Part shown: piece after piece, positions 44,021 through 59,000 of the stretch
Position numbering within the stretch: position 1 is the stretch's first letter
Layout of the letters: each line of letters starts with the position of its first letter
Origin: Mixophyes australis
Taxonomy: Eukaryota > Chordata > Amphibia > Anura > Limnodynastidae
Direction of reading: 5' to 3'
DNA: 64,000 nucleotides
Assembly: GCA_036250195.1 (NCBI GenBank)
Contig: JAVHZZ010000012.1
Location: forward strand, 89,422,591-89,486,590
Made by a program: the position numbers and the translations under genes
Notes under the pieces: model-generated
Databases searched by the model: none
Told to the model about the DNA's origin: nothing
The model's input: only the letters and a program-made list of their open reading frames with translations

Positions 44021-45084
44021 CCTAAATCATGAAATGAATCATGATTTGAGTCATGAATCATGAATCATAAATCGGATCATGAATCATGAATTGAATCATA
44101 AAACATGAATCGAATCGTGAATCATGAATCGAATCATAAATTGAATCATGAATCATGAAATGAATCATGAATTGAATCATGAATCAATGAACATGAATTG
44201 AATCATAAAACATGAATTGAATCATGAATCATGAATCGAATCATAAATTGAATCATGAATCATGAATCACGAATCGAATCATGAATAATGAATCATGAAT
44301 CATGAATTGAATTGAATCATGATTCATGAATCATGAATTGAATCATGAATCACAAATCATGAATCATGAATCATGAATCATGAATTGAATCATGAATCAT
44401 GAATTGAATCATGAATTGAATCATGAATCATGAATTGAATCATGAATCATGAATTGAATCATGAATCATGAATTGAATCATGAAACATGAATCGAATCAT
44501 GAACCATGAATCATGAATTGAATCATGAATCATGAATCATGAATCATGAATCGAATCATGAATCATGAATCGAATCATGAATCGAATCATGAATCATTAA
44601 TTGAATCATGAATCATGAATTGAATCATGAATTGAATCATGAATCATGAATTATGAAATGAATCATGAATCATGAATCAAATAATGAATAATGAATTGAA
44701 TCATGAATCATGAATTGAATCATGAATCATTAATCATGAATCGAATCATGAATCGAATTATTAATCATGAATCGAATCATGAATCATGAATCGAATCATG
44801 AATCATGAATCGAATCATGAATCGAAGTATTAATCATGAATCAAATCATGAATCAAATCATGAATCATGAATCGAATCATGAATCGAATCATGAATCGAA
44901 TCAAGAATCATGAATCATGAATCGAATCATGAATCATGAATCAAATCATGAATCGAATAATGAATCGAATCATGAATCAAGAATCGAATCATGAATCATG
45001 AATCATGAATCGAATCATGAATCATGAATCGAATCATGAATCATGAATCGAATCATGAATCATGAATCGAATCATGAATTGAAT
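44021..45084 (+). repeat. Short higher-order repeat unit (1064 bp)
   Basis: It opens with the same header and GAATCGTGAATC signature as the full units and keeps CAATGAACATG (about 44187). It then passes directly into sequence normally found after a TTTCAG header (CACGAATCG, then ATCACAAATC at about 44348) and runs to the next header at 45085. It lacks the TGAACTATG/TTAATTAA section. The simplest reading is a full unit that lost most of its middle by deletion or unequal exchange. Confidence 0.75.
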
Positions 45085-48000
45085 CCTAAATCATGAAATG
45101 AATCATGATTTGAGTCATGAATCATGAATCATAAATCGGATCATGAATCATGAATTGAATCATAAAACATGAATCGAATCGTGAATCATGAATCGAATCA
45201 TAAATTGAATCATGAATCATGAAATGAATCATGAATTGAATCATGAATCAATGAACATGAATTGAATCATAAAACATGAATTGAATCATGAATCATGAAT
45301 CGAATCGTGAATCATGAATCGAATCATAAATTGAATCATGAATCAAAACATGAACTATGAATCATTAATTAAATCATGAATCATTAATTAAATCATGAAT
45401 CATGAATCATGAATTGAATCATGAATCAAAACATGAATTATGAATCATTAATTAAATCATGAATCATTAATTAAATCATGAATCATGAATCATGAATTGA
45501 ATCATGAATTGAATCATGAATCATGAATCATGAATTTAATCATGAAACATGAATTGAATCATGAATCATGAATTGAATCATGAATTATGAATTGAATCAT
45601 GAATCGAATCATGAATCGAATCATGAATCGAATCATGAATCATAAATTGAATCATGAATTGAATCATGAATCATGAATTGAGTCATGAATCATGAATTAT
45701 GAATGAATCATGAATCATGAATTGAATCATGAATCATGAATTATGAATGAATCATGAATCATGAATTGAATCATGAATCTTGAATCACGAATCGAATCAT
45801 GAATAATGAATTGAATCATGAATTGAATCATGAATCATGAATTGAATCATGAATCATGAATCATGAATTGAATCATGAATCGAATTATGAACCATGAATC
45901 ATGAATTAAATCATGAATCCTGAATCATGAATTGAATCATGAATCATGAATCGAATCATGAATCATGAATCGAATCATGAATCATGAATCGAATCATGAA
46001 TCATGAATCATTAATTGAATCATGAATCGAATCATGAATCATGAATTGAATCATGAATCATGAATTGAATCATGAATCATGAATCATGAATCATGAATTG
46101 AATCATGAATCATGAATTGAATCATGAATCATGAATTGAATCATGAATCATGAATCATGAATCGAATCATGAATCGAATCATGAATCATGAATCGAATCA
46201 TGAATCATGAATCGAATCATGAATCATGAATTGAATCCTAAATCATGAAATGAATCATGATTTCAGTCATGAATCATGAATCATAAATCGGATCATGAGT
46301 CATGAATTGAATCATAAAACATGAATCGAATCATGAATCATGAATCGAATCATAAATTGAATCATGAATCATGAATCACGAATCGAATCATGAATAATGA
46401 ATTGAATCATGAATTGAATCATGAATCATGAATTGAATCATGAATTATGAATCAAATCATGAATCATGAATTGAATCATGAATCATTAATCGAATCATGA
46501 ATCATGAATTAAATTGAATCATGATTCATTAATCATGAATTGAATCATGAATCATATCATGAATCATGAATCATTAATTGAATCATGAATCATGAATCAA
46601 ATCATGAATCATGAATTGAATCATGAAACATGAATCGAATCATGAATCGAATCATGAATCATGAATCATGAATCATGAATCGAATCACGAATCATGAATC
46701 GAATCATGAATCATGAATCGAATAATTAATCATGAATCATGAATTGATTCCTAAATCATGAAATGAATCATGATTTGAGTCATGAATCATGAATCATAAA
46801 TCGGATCATGAATCATGAATTGAATCATAAAACATGAATCGAATCATGAATCATGAATCGAATCATAAATTGAATCATGAATCATGAATCACGAATCGAA
46901 TCATGAATAATGAATTGAATAATGAATTGAATCATGAATTGAATCATGAATCATGAATTGAATCATGAATTATGAATCAAATCATGAATCATGAATCATG
47001 AATTGAATCATGAATCATTAATCGAATCATGAATCATGACTTAAATTGAATCATGATTCATTAATCATGAATTGAATCATGAATCATGAATCAAATCATG
47101 AATCATGAATCATTAATTGAATCATGAATCGAATCATGAATCATGAATTGAATTGAATCATGATTCATGAATCATGAATTGAATCATGAATCACAAATCA
47201 TGAATCATGAATCATGAATCATGAATTGAATCATGAATCATGAATTGAATCATGAATTGAATCATGAATCATGAATTGAATCATGAATCATGAATTGAAT
47301 CATGAAACATGAATCGAATCATGAACCATGAATCATGAATTGAATCATGAATCATGAATCATGAATCAAATCATGAATCATGAATCGAATCATGAATCAT
47401 GAATCGAATCATGAATCGAATCATGAATCATTAATTGAATCATGAATCATGAATTGAATCATGAATTGAATCATGAATCATGAATTATGAAATGAATCAT
47501 GAATCATTAATCGAATAATGAATAATGAATTGAATCATGAATCATGAATTGAATCATGAATCATTAATCATGAATCGAATCATGAATCGAATTATTAATC
47601 ATGAATCGAATCATGAATCATGAATCGAATCATGAATCGAAGTATTAATCATGAATCGAATCATGAATCATGAATCGAATCATGAATCGAATCATGAATC
47701 GAATCAAGAATCATGAATCATGAATCGAATCATGAATCGAATAATGAATCGAATCATGAATCAAGAATCGAATCATGAATCATGAATCATGAATCGAATC
47801 ATGAATCATGAATCGAATCATGAATTGAATCCTAAATCATGAAATGAATCATGATTTGAGTCATGAATCATGAATCATAAATCGGATCATGAATCATGAA
47901 TTGAATCATAAAACATGAATCGAATCATGAATCATGAATCGAATCATAAATTGAATCATGAATCATGAAATGAATCATGAAATGAATCATGAATCATGAA

Positions 48001-50659
48001 TTGAATCATGAATCAATGAACATGAATTGAATCATAAAACATGAATTGAATCATGAATCATGAATCGAATCGTGAATCATGAATCGAATCATAAATTGAA
48101 TCATGAATCAAAACATGAATTATGAATCATTAATTAAATCATGAATCATTAATTAAATCATGAATCATGAATCATGAATTGAATCATGAATCAAAACATG
48201 AATTATGAATCATTAATTAAATCATGAATCATTAATTAAATCATGAATCATGAATCATGAATTGAATCATGAATTGAATCATGAATCATGAATCATGAAT
48301 TTAATCATGAAACATGAATTGAATAATGAATCATGAATTGAATCATGAATTATGAATTGAATCATGAATCGAATCATGAATCAAATCATGAATCATAAAT
48401 TGAATCATGAATTGAATCATGAATCATGAATTGAGTCATGAATCATGAATTATGAATGAATCATGAATCATGAATTGAATCATGAATCATGAATTATGAA
48501 TGAATCATGAATCATGAATTGAATCATGAATCTTGAATCACGAATCGAATCATGAATCATGAATTGAATCATGAATCATGAATCATGAATTGAATCATGA
48601 ATCGAATTATGAACCATGAATCATGAATTAAATCATGAATCATGAATCATGAATCATGAATTGAATCATGAATCATGAATCGAATCATGAATCATGAATC
48701 GAATCATGAATCATGAATCATGAATCGAATCATGAATCATGAATCGAATCATGAATCATGAATCATTAATTGAATCATGAATTGAATCATGAATCATGAA
48801 ATGAATCATGAATCATAAATTGAATCATGAATCATGAATCATGAATCATGAACCATGAATTGAATCATGAATTATGAAATGAATCATGAATCATGAATTA
48901 AATCATGAATCATGAATTAAATCATGAATCATGAATTGAATCATGAATCATGAATCATGAATTGACTCATGAATCATGAGTCGAATCATGAATCATAAAT
49001 CATGAATTGAATCATGAATCGAATAATGAATAATGAATTGAATCATGAATCATGAATCATGAATCGAATCATGAATTATGAATCGAATTATGAATCATGA
49101 ATTGAATCATGAATCATGAATTGAATCATGAATCATGAATCATGAATCATGAATCATGAATCATGAATTGAATCATGAATCATGAATTAAATCATGAATC
49201 ATGAATCATGAATTGAATCATGAATCGAATCATGAATCATGAATCATGAATTGAATCCTAAATCATGAAATGAATCATGATTTCAGTCATGAATCATGAA
49301 TCATAAATCGGATCATGAATCATGAATTGAATCATAAAACATGAATCGAATCATGAATCATGAATCGAATCATAAATTGAATCATGAATCACGAATCGAA
49401 TCATGAATAATGAATCATGAATCATGAATTGAATTGATTCATGATTCATGAATCATGAATTGAATCATGAATCACAAATCATGAATCATGAATCATGAAT
49501 CATGAATTGAATCATGAATCATGAATTGAATCATGAATTGAATCATGAATCATGAATTGAATCATGAATCATGAATTGAATAATGAATCATGAATTGAAT
49601 CATGAATCATGAATTGAATCATGAAACATGAATCGAATCATGAACCATGAATCATGAATTGAATCATGAATCATGAATCGAATCATGAATCGAATCATGA
49701 ATCATGAATCGAATCATGAATCATTAATTGAATCATGAATCATGAATTGAATCATGAATTGAATCATGAATCATGAATTATGAAATGAATCATGAATCAT
49801 GAATCGAATAATGAATAATGAATTGAATCATGAATCATGAATTGAATCATGAATCATTAATCATGAATCGAATCATGAATCGAATTATTAATCATGAATC
49901 GAATCATGAATCATGAATCGAATCATGAATCATGAATCGAATCATGAATCGAAGTATTAATCATGAATCGAATCATGAATCGAATCATGAATCGAATCAT
50001 GAATCGAATCATGAATCGAATCAAGAATCATGAATCATGAATCGAATCATGAATCGAATCATGAATCGAATAATGAATCGAATCATGAATCAAGAATCGA
50101 ATCATGAATCATGAATCATGAATCGAATCATGAATCATGAATCGAATCATGAATTGAATCCTAAATCATGAAATGAATCATGATTTGAGTCATGAATCAT
50201 GAATCATAAATCGGATCATGAATCATGAATTGAATCATAAAACATGAATCGAATCATGAATCATGAATCGAATCATAAATTGAATCATGAATCATGAAAT
50301 GAATCATGAAATGAATCATGAATCATGAATTGAATCATAAAACATGAATTGAATCATGAATCATGAATCGAATCGTGAATCATGAATCGAATCATAAATT
50401 GAATCATGAATCAAAACATGAATTATGAATCATTAATTAAATCATGAATCATTAATTAAATCATGAATCATGAATCATGAATTGAATCATGAATCAAAAC
50501 ATGAATTATGAATCATTAATTAAATCATGAATCATTAATTAAATCATGAATCATGAATCATGAATTGAATCATGAATTGAATCATGAATCATGAATCATG
50601 AATTTAATCATGAAACATGAATTGAATAATGAATCATGAATTGAATCATGAATTATGAA

Positions 50660-50990
50660 TTGAATCATGAATCATGAATTGAGTCATGAATCATGAATTA
50701 TGAATGAATCATGAATCATGAATTGAATCATGAATCATGAATTATGAATGAATCATGAATCATGAATTGAATCATGAATCTTGAATCACGAATCGAATCA
50801 TGAATCATGAATTGAATCATGAATTGAATCATGAATCATGAATTGAGTCATGAATCATGAATTATGAATGAATCATGAATCATGAATTGAATCATGAATC
50901 ATGAATTATGAATGAATCATGAATCATGAATTGAATCATGAATCTTGAATCACGAATCGAATCATGAATCATGAATTGAATCATGAATCA
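50660..50990 (+). repeat. 164-bp local tandem duplication
   Basis: The TGAGTCA-containing word at 50681 and 50845, and CTTGAATCACG at about 50780 and 50944, are both 164 bp apart. The segment is single at the equivalent places of the neighbouring units (for example near 42240 and 57290). Confidence 0.85.
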
Positions 50991-52058
50991 TGAATCATGA
51001 ATTGAATCATGAATCGAATTATGAACCATGAATCATGAATTAAATCATGAATCATGAATCATGAATCATGAATTGAATCATGAATCATGAATCGAATCAT
51101 GAATCATGAATCGAATCATGAATCATGAATCATGAATCGAATCATGAATCATGAATCGAATCATGAATCATGAATCATTAATTGAATCATGAATTGAATC
51201 ATGAATCATGAAATGAATCATGAATCATAAATTGAATCATGAATCATGAATCATGAATCATGAACCATGAATTGAATCATGAATTATGAAATGAATCATG
51301 AATCATGAATTAAATCATGAATCATGAATTAAATCATGAATCATGAATTGAATCATGAATCATGAATTGACTCATGAATCATGAGTCGAATCATGAATCA
51401 TAAATCATGAATTGAATCATGAATCGAATAATGAATAATGAATTGAATCATGAATCATGAATCATAAATCATGAATCATGAATCGAATCATGAATTATGA
51501 ATCGAATTATGAATCATGAATTGAATCATGAATCATGAATTGAATCATGAATCATGAATCATGAATCATGAATTGAATCATGAATCATGAATTAAATCAT
51601 GAATCATGAATCATGAATTGAATCATGAATCGAATCATGAATCATGAATCATGAATTGAATCCTAAATCATGAAATGAATCATGATTTCAGTCATGAATC
51701 ATAAATCGGATCATGAATCATGAATTGAATCATAAAACATGAATCGAATCATGAATCATGAATCGAATCATAAATTGAATCATGAATCATGAATCACGAA
51801 TCGAATCATGAATAATGAATCATGAATCATGAATTGAATTGATTCATGATTCATGAATCATGAATTGAATCATGAATCACAAATCATGAATCATGAATCA
51901 TGAATTGAATCATGAATCATGAATTGAATCATGAATTGAATCATGAATCATGAATTGAATCATGAATCATGAATTGAATCATGAATCATGAATTGAATCA
52001 TGAATCATGAATTGAATCATGAAACATGAATCGAATCATGAACCATGAATCATGAATT

Positions 52059-52957
52059 GAATCATGAATCATGAATCATGAATCGAATCATGAATCGAAT
52101 CATGAATCATGAATCGAATCATGAATCGAATCATGAATCATTAATTGAATCATGAATCATGAATTGAATCATGAATTGAATCATGAATCATGAATTATGA
52201 AATGAATCATGAATCATGAATCGAATAATGAATAATGAATTGAATCATGAATCATGAATTGAATCATGAATCATTAATCATGAATCGAATCATGAATCGA
52301 ATTATTAATCATGAATCGAATCATGAATCATGAATCGAATCATGAATCATGAATCGAATCATGAATCGAAGTATTAATCATGAATCGAATCATGAATCGA
52401 ATCATGAATCGAATCAAGAATCATGAATCATGAATTGAATCATGAATCATGAATCGAATCATGAATCGAATAATGAATCGAATCATGAATCAAGAATCGA
52501 ATCATGAATCATGAATCATGAATCGAATCATGAATCGAATCATGAATCATGAATCGAATCATGAATCGAATCATGAATCATTAATTGAATCATGAATCAT
52601 GAATTGAATCATGAATTGAATCATGAATCATGAATTATGAAATGAATCATGAATCATGAATCGAATAATGAATAATGAATTGAATCATGAATCATGAATT
52701 GAATCATGAATCATTAATCATGAATCGAATCATGAATCGAATTATTAATCATGAATCGAATCATGAATCATGAATCGAATCATGAATCATGAATCGAATC
52801 ATGAATCGAAGTATTAATCATGAATCGAATCATGAATCGAATCATGAATCGAATCAAGAATCATGAATCATGAATTGAATCATGAATCATGAATCGAATC
52901 ATGAATCGAATAATGAATCGAATCATGAATCAAGAATCGAATCATGAATCATGAATC
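52059..52957 (+). repeat. 440-bp tandem duplication
   Basis: Copies at 52059-52498 and 52499-52938, with the match running about 19 bp further. The offset is exactly 440 at every marker checked: TTAATTGAAT (52141 and 52581), AATGAATCATGAATC (52201 and 52641), GAAGTATTAA (52368 and 52808), CAAGAATCGA (52491 and 52931). I saw no difference between the copies, which suggests a recent event or homogenisation. The only sequence shared at the left edge is two bases, so the junction is well placed. Confidence 0.9.
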
Positions 52958-53011
52958 GAATCATGAATCATGAATCGAATCATGAATCATGAATCGAATC
53001 ATGAATTGAAT

Positions 53012-56000
53012 CCTAAATCATGAAATGAATCATGATTTGAGTCATGAATCATGAATCATAAATCGGATCATGAATCATGAATTGAATCATAAAACATGAA
53101 TCGAATCGTGAATCATGAATCGAATCATAAATTGAATCATGAATCATGAAATGAATCATGAATTGAATCATGAATCAATGAACATGAATTGAATCATAAA
53201 ACATGAATTGAATCATGAATCATGAATCGAATCGTGAATCATGAATCGAATCATAAATTGAATCATGAATCAAAACATGAACTATGAATCATTAATTAAA
53301 TCATGAATCATTAATTAAATCATGAATCATGAATCATGAATTGAATCATGAATCAAAACATGAATTATGAATCATTAATTAAATCATGAATCATTAATTA
53401 AATCATGAATCATGAATCATGAATTGAATCATGAATTGAATCATGAATCATGAATCATGAATTTAATCATGAAACATGAATTGAATCATGAATCATGAAT
53501 TGAATCATGAATTATGAATTGAATCATGAATCGAATCATGAATCGAATCATGAATCGAATCATGAATCATAAATTGAATCATGAATTGAATCATGAATCA
53601 TGAATTGAGTCATGAATCATGAATTATGAATGAATCATGAATCATGAATTGAATCATGAATCATGAATTATGAATGAATCATGAATCATGAATTGAATCA
53701 TGAATCTTGAATCACGAATCGAATCATGAATAATGAATTGAATCATGAATTTAATCATGAATCATGAATTGAATCATGAATCATGAATCATGAATTGAAT
53801 CATGAATCGAATTATGAACCATGAATCATGAATTAAATCATGAATCATGAATCATGAATTGAATCATGAATCATGAATCGAATCATGAATCATGAATCGA
53901 ATCATGAATCATGAATCGAATCATGAATCATGAATCATTAATTGAATCATGAATTGAATCATGAATCATAAAATGAATCATGAATCATAAATTGAATCAT
54001 GAATCATGAATCATGAACCATGAATTGAATCATGAATTATGAAATGAATCATGAATCATGAATTAAATCATGAATCATGAATTAAATCATGAATCATGAA
54101 TTGAATCATGAATCATGAATCATGAATTGACTCATGAATCATGAGTCGAATCATGAATCATAAATCATGAATTGAATCATGAATCGAATAATGAATAATG
54201 AATTGAATCATGAATCATGAATCATAAATCATGAATCATGAATCGAATCATGAATTATGAATCGAATTATGAATCATGAATTGAATCATGAATCATGAAT
54301 TGAATCATGAAACATGAATCGAATCATGAACCATGAATCATGAATTGAATCATGAATCATGAATCATGAATCGAATCATGAATCATGAATCGAATCATGA
54401 ATCATGAATCGAATCATGAATCGAATCATGAATCATTAATTGAATCATGAATCATGAATTGAATCATGAATTGAATCATGAATCATGAATTATGAAATGA
54501 ATCATGAATCATGAATCGAATAATGAATAATGAATTGAATCATGAATCATGAATTGAATCATGAATCATTAATCATGAATCGAATCATGAATCGAATTAT
54601 TAATCATGAATCGAATCATGAATCAAAACATGAACTATGAATCATTAATTAAATCATGAATCATTAATTAAATCATGAATCATGAATCATGAATTGAATC
54701 ATGAATCAAAACATGAATTATGAATCATTAATTAAATCATGAATCATTAATTAAATCATGAATCAGGAATCATGAATTGAATCATGAATTGAATCATGAA
54801 TCATGAATCATGAATTTAATCATGAAACATGAATTGAATCATGAATCATGAATTGAATCATGAATTATGAATTGAATCATGAATCGAATCATGAATCAAA
54901 TCATGAATCATAAATTGAATCATGAATTGAATCATGAATCATGAATTGAATCATGAATCATGAATCATGAATTGACTCATGAATCATGAGTCGAATCATG
55001 AATCATAAATCATGAATTGAATCATGAATCGAATAATGAATAATGAATTGAATCATGAATCATGAATCATAAATCATGAATCGAATCATGAATTATGAAT
55101 CGAATTATGAATCATGAATTGAATCATGAATCATGAATTGAATCATGAATCATGAATCATGAATCATGAATTGAATCATGAATCATGAATTAAATCATGA
55201 ATCATGAATCATGAATTGAATCATGAATCGAATCATGAATCATGAATCATGAATTGAATCCTAAATCATGAAATGAATCATGATTTCAGTCATGAATCAT
55301 GAATCATAAATCGGATCATGAATCATGAATTGAATCATAAAACATGAATCGAATCATGAATCATGAATCGAATCATAAATTGAATCATGAATCATGAATC
55401 ACGAATCGAATCATGAATAATGAATCATGAATCATGAATTGAATTGATTCATGATTCATGAATCATGAATTGAATCATGAATCACAAATCATGAATCATG
55501 AATCATGAATTGAATCATGAATCATGAATTGAATCATGAATTGAATCATGAATCATGAATTGAATCATGAATCATGAATTGAATCATGAATCATGAATTG
55601 AATCATGAATCATGAATTGAATCATGAAACATGAATCGAATCATGAACCATGAATCATGAATTGAATCATGAATCATGAATCATGAATCGAATCATGAAT
55701 CGAATCATGAATCATGAATCGAATCATGAATCGAATCATGAATCATTAATTGAATCATGAATCATGAATTGAATCATGAATTGAATCATGAATCATGAAT
55801 TATGAAATGAATCTCGAATCATGAATCGAATTATTAATCATGAATCGAATCATGAATCATGAATCGAATCATGAATCATGAATCGAATCATGAATCGAAG
55901 TATTAATCATGAATCAAATCATGAATCAAATCATGAATCATGAATCGAATCATGAATAATGAATCATGAATCATGAATTGAATTGATTCATGATTCATGA

Positions 56001-59000
56001 ATCATGAATTGAATCATGAATCACAAATCATGAATCATGAATCATGAATCATGAATTGAATCATGAATCATGAATTGAATCATGAATTGAATCATGAATC
56101 ATGAATTGAATCATGAATCATGAATTGAATAATGAATCATGAATTGAATCATGAATCATGAATTGAATCATGAAACATGAATCGAATCATGAACCATGAA
56201 TCATGAATTGAATCATGAATCATGAATCGAATCATGAATCGAATCATGAATCGAATCATGAATCATTAATTGAATCATGAATCATGAATTGAATCATGAA
56301 TTGAATCATGAATCATGAATTATGAAATGAATCATGAATCATGAATCGAATAATGAATAATGAATTGAATCATGAATCATGAATTGAATCATGAATCATT
56401 AATCATGAATCGAATCATGAATCGAATTATTAATCATGAATCGAATCATGAATCATGAATCGAATCATGAATCATGAATCGAATCATGAATCGAAGTATT
56501 AATCATGAATCGAATCATGAATCATGAATCGAATCATGAATCGAATCATGAATCGAATCATGAATCGAATCAAGAATCATGAATCATGAATCGAATCATG
56601 AATCGAATCATGAATCGAATAATGAATCGAATCATGAATCAAGAATCGAATCATGAATCATGAATCATGAATCGAATCATGAATCATGAATCGAATCATG
56701 AATTGAATCCTAAATCATGAAATGAATCATGATTTGAGTCATGAATCATGAATCATAAATCGGATCATGAATCATGAATTGAATCATAAAACATGAATCG
56801 AATCATGAATCATGAATCGAATCATAAATTGAATCATGAATCATGAAATGAATCATGAAATGAATCATGAATCATGAATTGAATCATAAAACATGAATTG
56901 AATCATGAATCATGAATCGAATCGTGAATCATGAATCGAATCATAAATTGAATCATGAATCAAAACATGAATTATGAATCATTAATTAAATCATGAATCA
57001 TTAATTAAATCATGAATCATGAATCATGAATTGAATCATGAATCAAAACATGAATTATGAATCATTAATTAAATCATGAATCATTAATTAAATCATGAAT
57101 CATGAATCATGAATTGAATCATGAATTGAATCATGAATCATGAATCATGAATTTAATCATGAAACATGAATTGAATAATGAATCATGAATTGAATCATGA
57201 ATTATGAATTGAATCATGAATCGAATCATGAATCAAATCATGAATCATAAATTGAATCATGAATTGAATCATGAATCATGAATTGAGTCATGAATCATGA
57301 ATTATGAATGAATCATGAATCATGAATTGAATCATGAATCATGAATTATGAATGAATCATGAATCATGAATTGAATCATGAATCTTGAATCACGAATCGA
57401 ATCATGAATCATGAATTGAATCATGAATCATGAATCATGAATTGAATCATGAATCGAATTATGAACCATGAATCATGAATTAAATCATGAATCATGAATC
57501 ATGAATCATGAATTGAATCATGAATCATGAATCGAATCATGAATCATGAATCGAATCATGAATCATGAATCATGAATCGAATCATGAATCATGAATCGAA
57601 TCATGAATCATGAATCATTAATTGAATCATGAATTGAATCATGAATCATGAAATGAATCATGAATCATAAATTGAATCATGAATCATGAATCATGAATCA
57701 TGAACCATGAATTGAATCATGAATTATGAAATGAATCATGAATCATGAATTAAATCATGAATCATGAATTAAATCATGAATCATGAATTGAATCATGAAT
57801 CATGAATCATGAATTGACTCATGAATCATGAGTCGAATCATGAATCATAAATCATGAATTGAATCATGAATCGAATAATGAATAATGAATTGAATCATGA
57901 ATCATGAATCATAAATCATGAATCATGAATCGAATCATGAATTATGAATCGAATTATGAATCATGAATTGAATCATGAATCATGAATTGAATCATGAATC
58001 ATGAATCATGAATCATGAATTGAATCATGAATCATGAATTAAATCATGAATCATGAATCATGAATTGAATCATGAATCGAATCATGAATCATGAATCATG
58101 AATTGAATCCTAAATCATGAAATGAATCATGATTTCAGTCATGAATCATGAATCATAAATCGGATCATGAATCATGAATTGAATCATAAAACATGAATCG
58201 AATCATGAATCATGAATCGAATCATAAATTGAATCATGAATCATGAATCACGAATCGAATCATGAATAATGAATCATGAATCATGAATTGAATTGATTCA
58301 TGATTCATGAATCATGAATTGAATCATGAATCACAAATCATGAATCATGAATCATGAATTGAATCATGAATCATGAATTGAATCATGAATTGAATCATGA
58401 ATCATGAATTGAATCATGAATCATGAATTGAATCATGAATCATGAATTGAATCATGAAACATGAATCGAATCATGAACCATGAATCATGAATTGAATCAT
58501 GAATCATGAATCATGAATCGAATCATGAATCGAATCATGAATCATGAATCGAATCATGAATCGAATCATGAATCATTAATTGAATCATGAATCATGAATT
58601 GAATCATGAATTGAATCATGAATCATGAATTATGAAATGAATCATGAATCATGAATCGAATAATGAATAATGAATTGAATCATGAATCATGAATTGAATC
58701 ATGAATCATTAATCATGAATCGAATCATGAATCGAATTATTAATCATGAATCGAATCATGAATCATGAATCGAATCATGAATCATGAATCGAATCATGAA
58801 TCGAAGTATTAATCATGAATCGAATCATGAATCGAATCATGAATCGAATCAAGAATCATGAATCATGAATTGAATCATGAATCATGAATCGAATCATGAA
58901 TCGAATAATGAATCGAATCATGAATCAAGAATCGAATCATGAATCATGAATCATGAATCGAATCATGAATCGAATCATGAATCATGAATCGAATCATGAA

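Larger units (their letters stand above)
45085..53011 (+). repeat. Higher-order repeat unit 2 (7927 bp)
   Basis: Same order of header types as unit 1: 45085, 46237 (TTTCAG), 46750 (GATTCC), 47831, 49257 (TTTCAG), 50160, 51662 (TTTCAG), then the next unit at 53012. It is about 540 bp longer than unit 1. A 164-bp tandem duplication near 50.7 kb and a 440-bp tandem duplication at 52059-52957 together supply about 600 bp, so a little is lost elsewhere. TGAACTATG lies at 45351, 8454 bp after its equivalent in unit 1. Confidence 0.85.
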
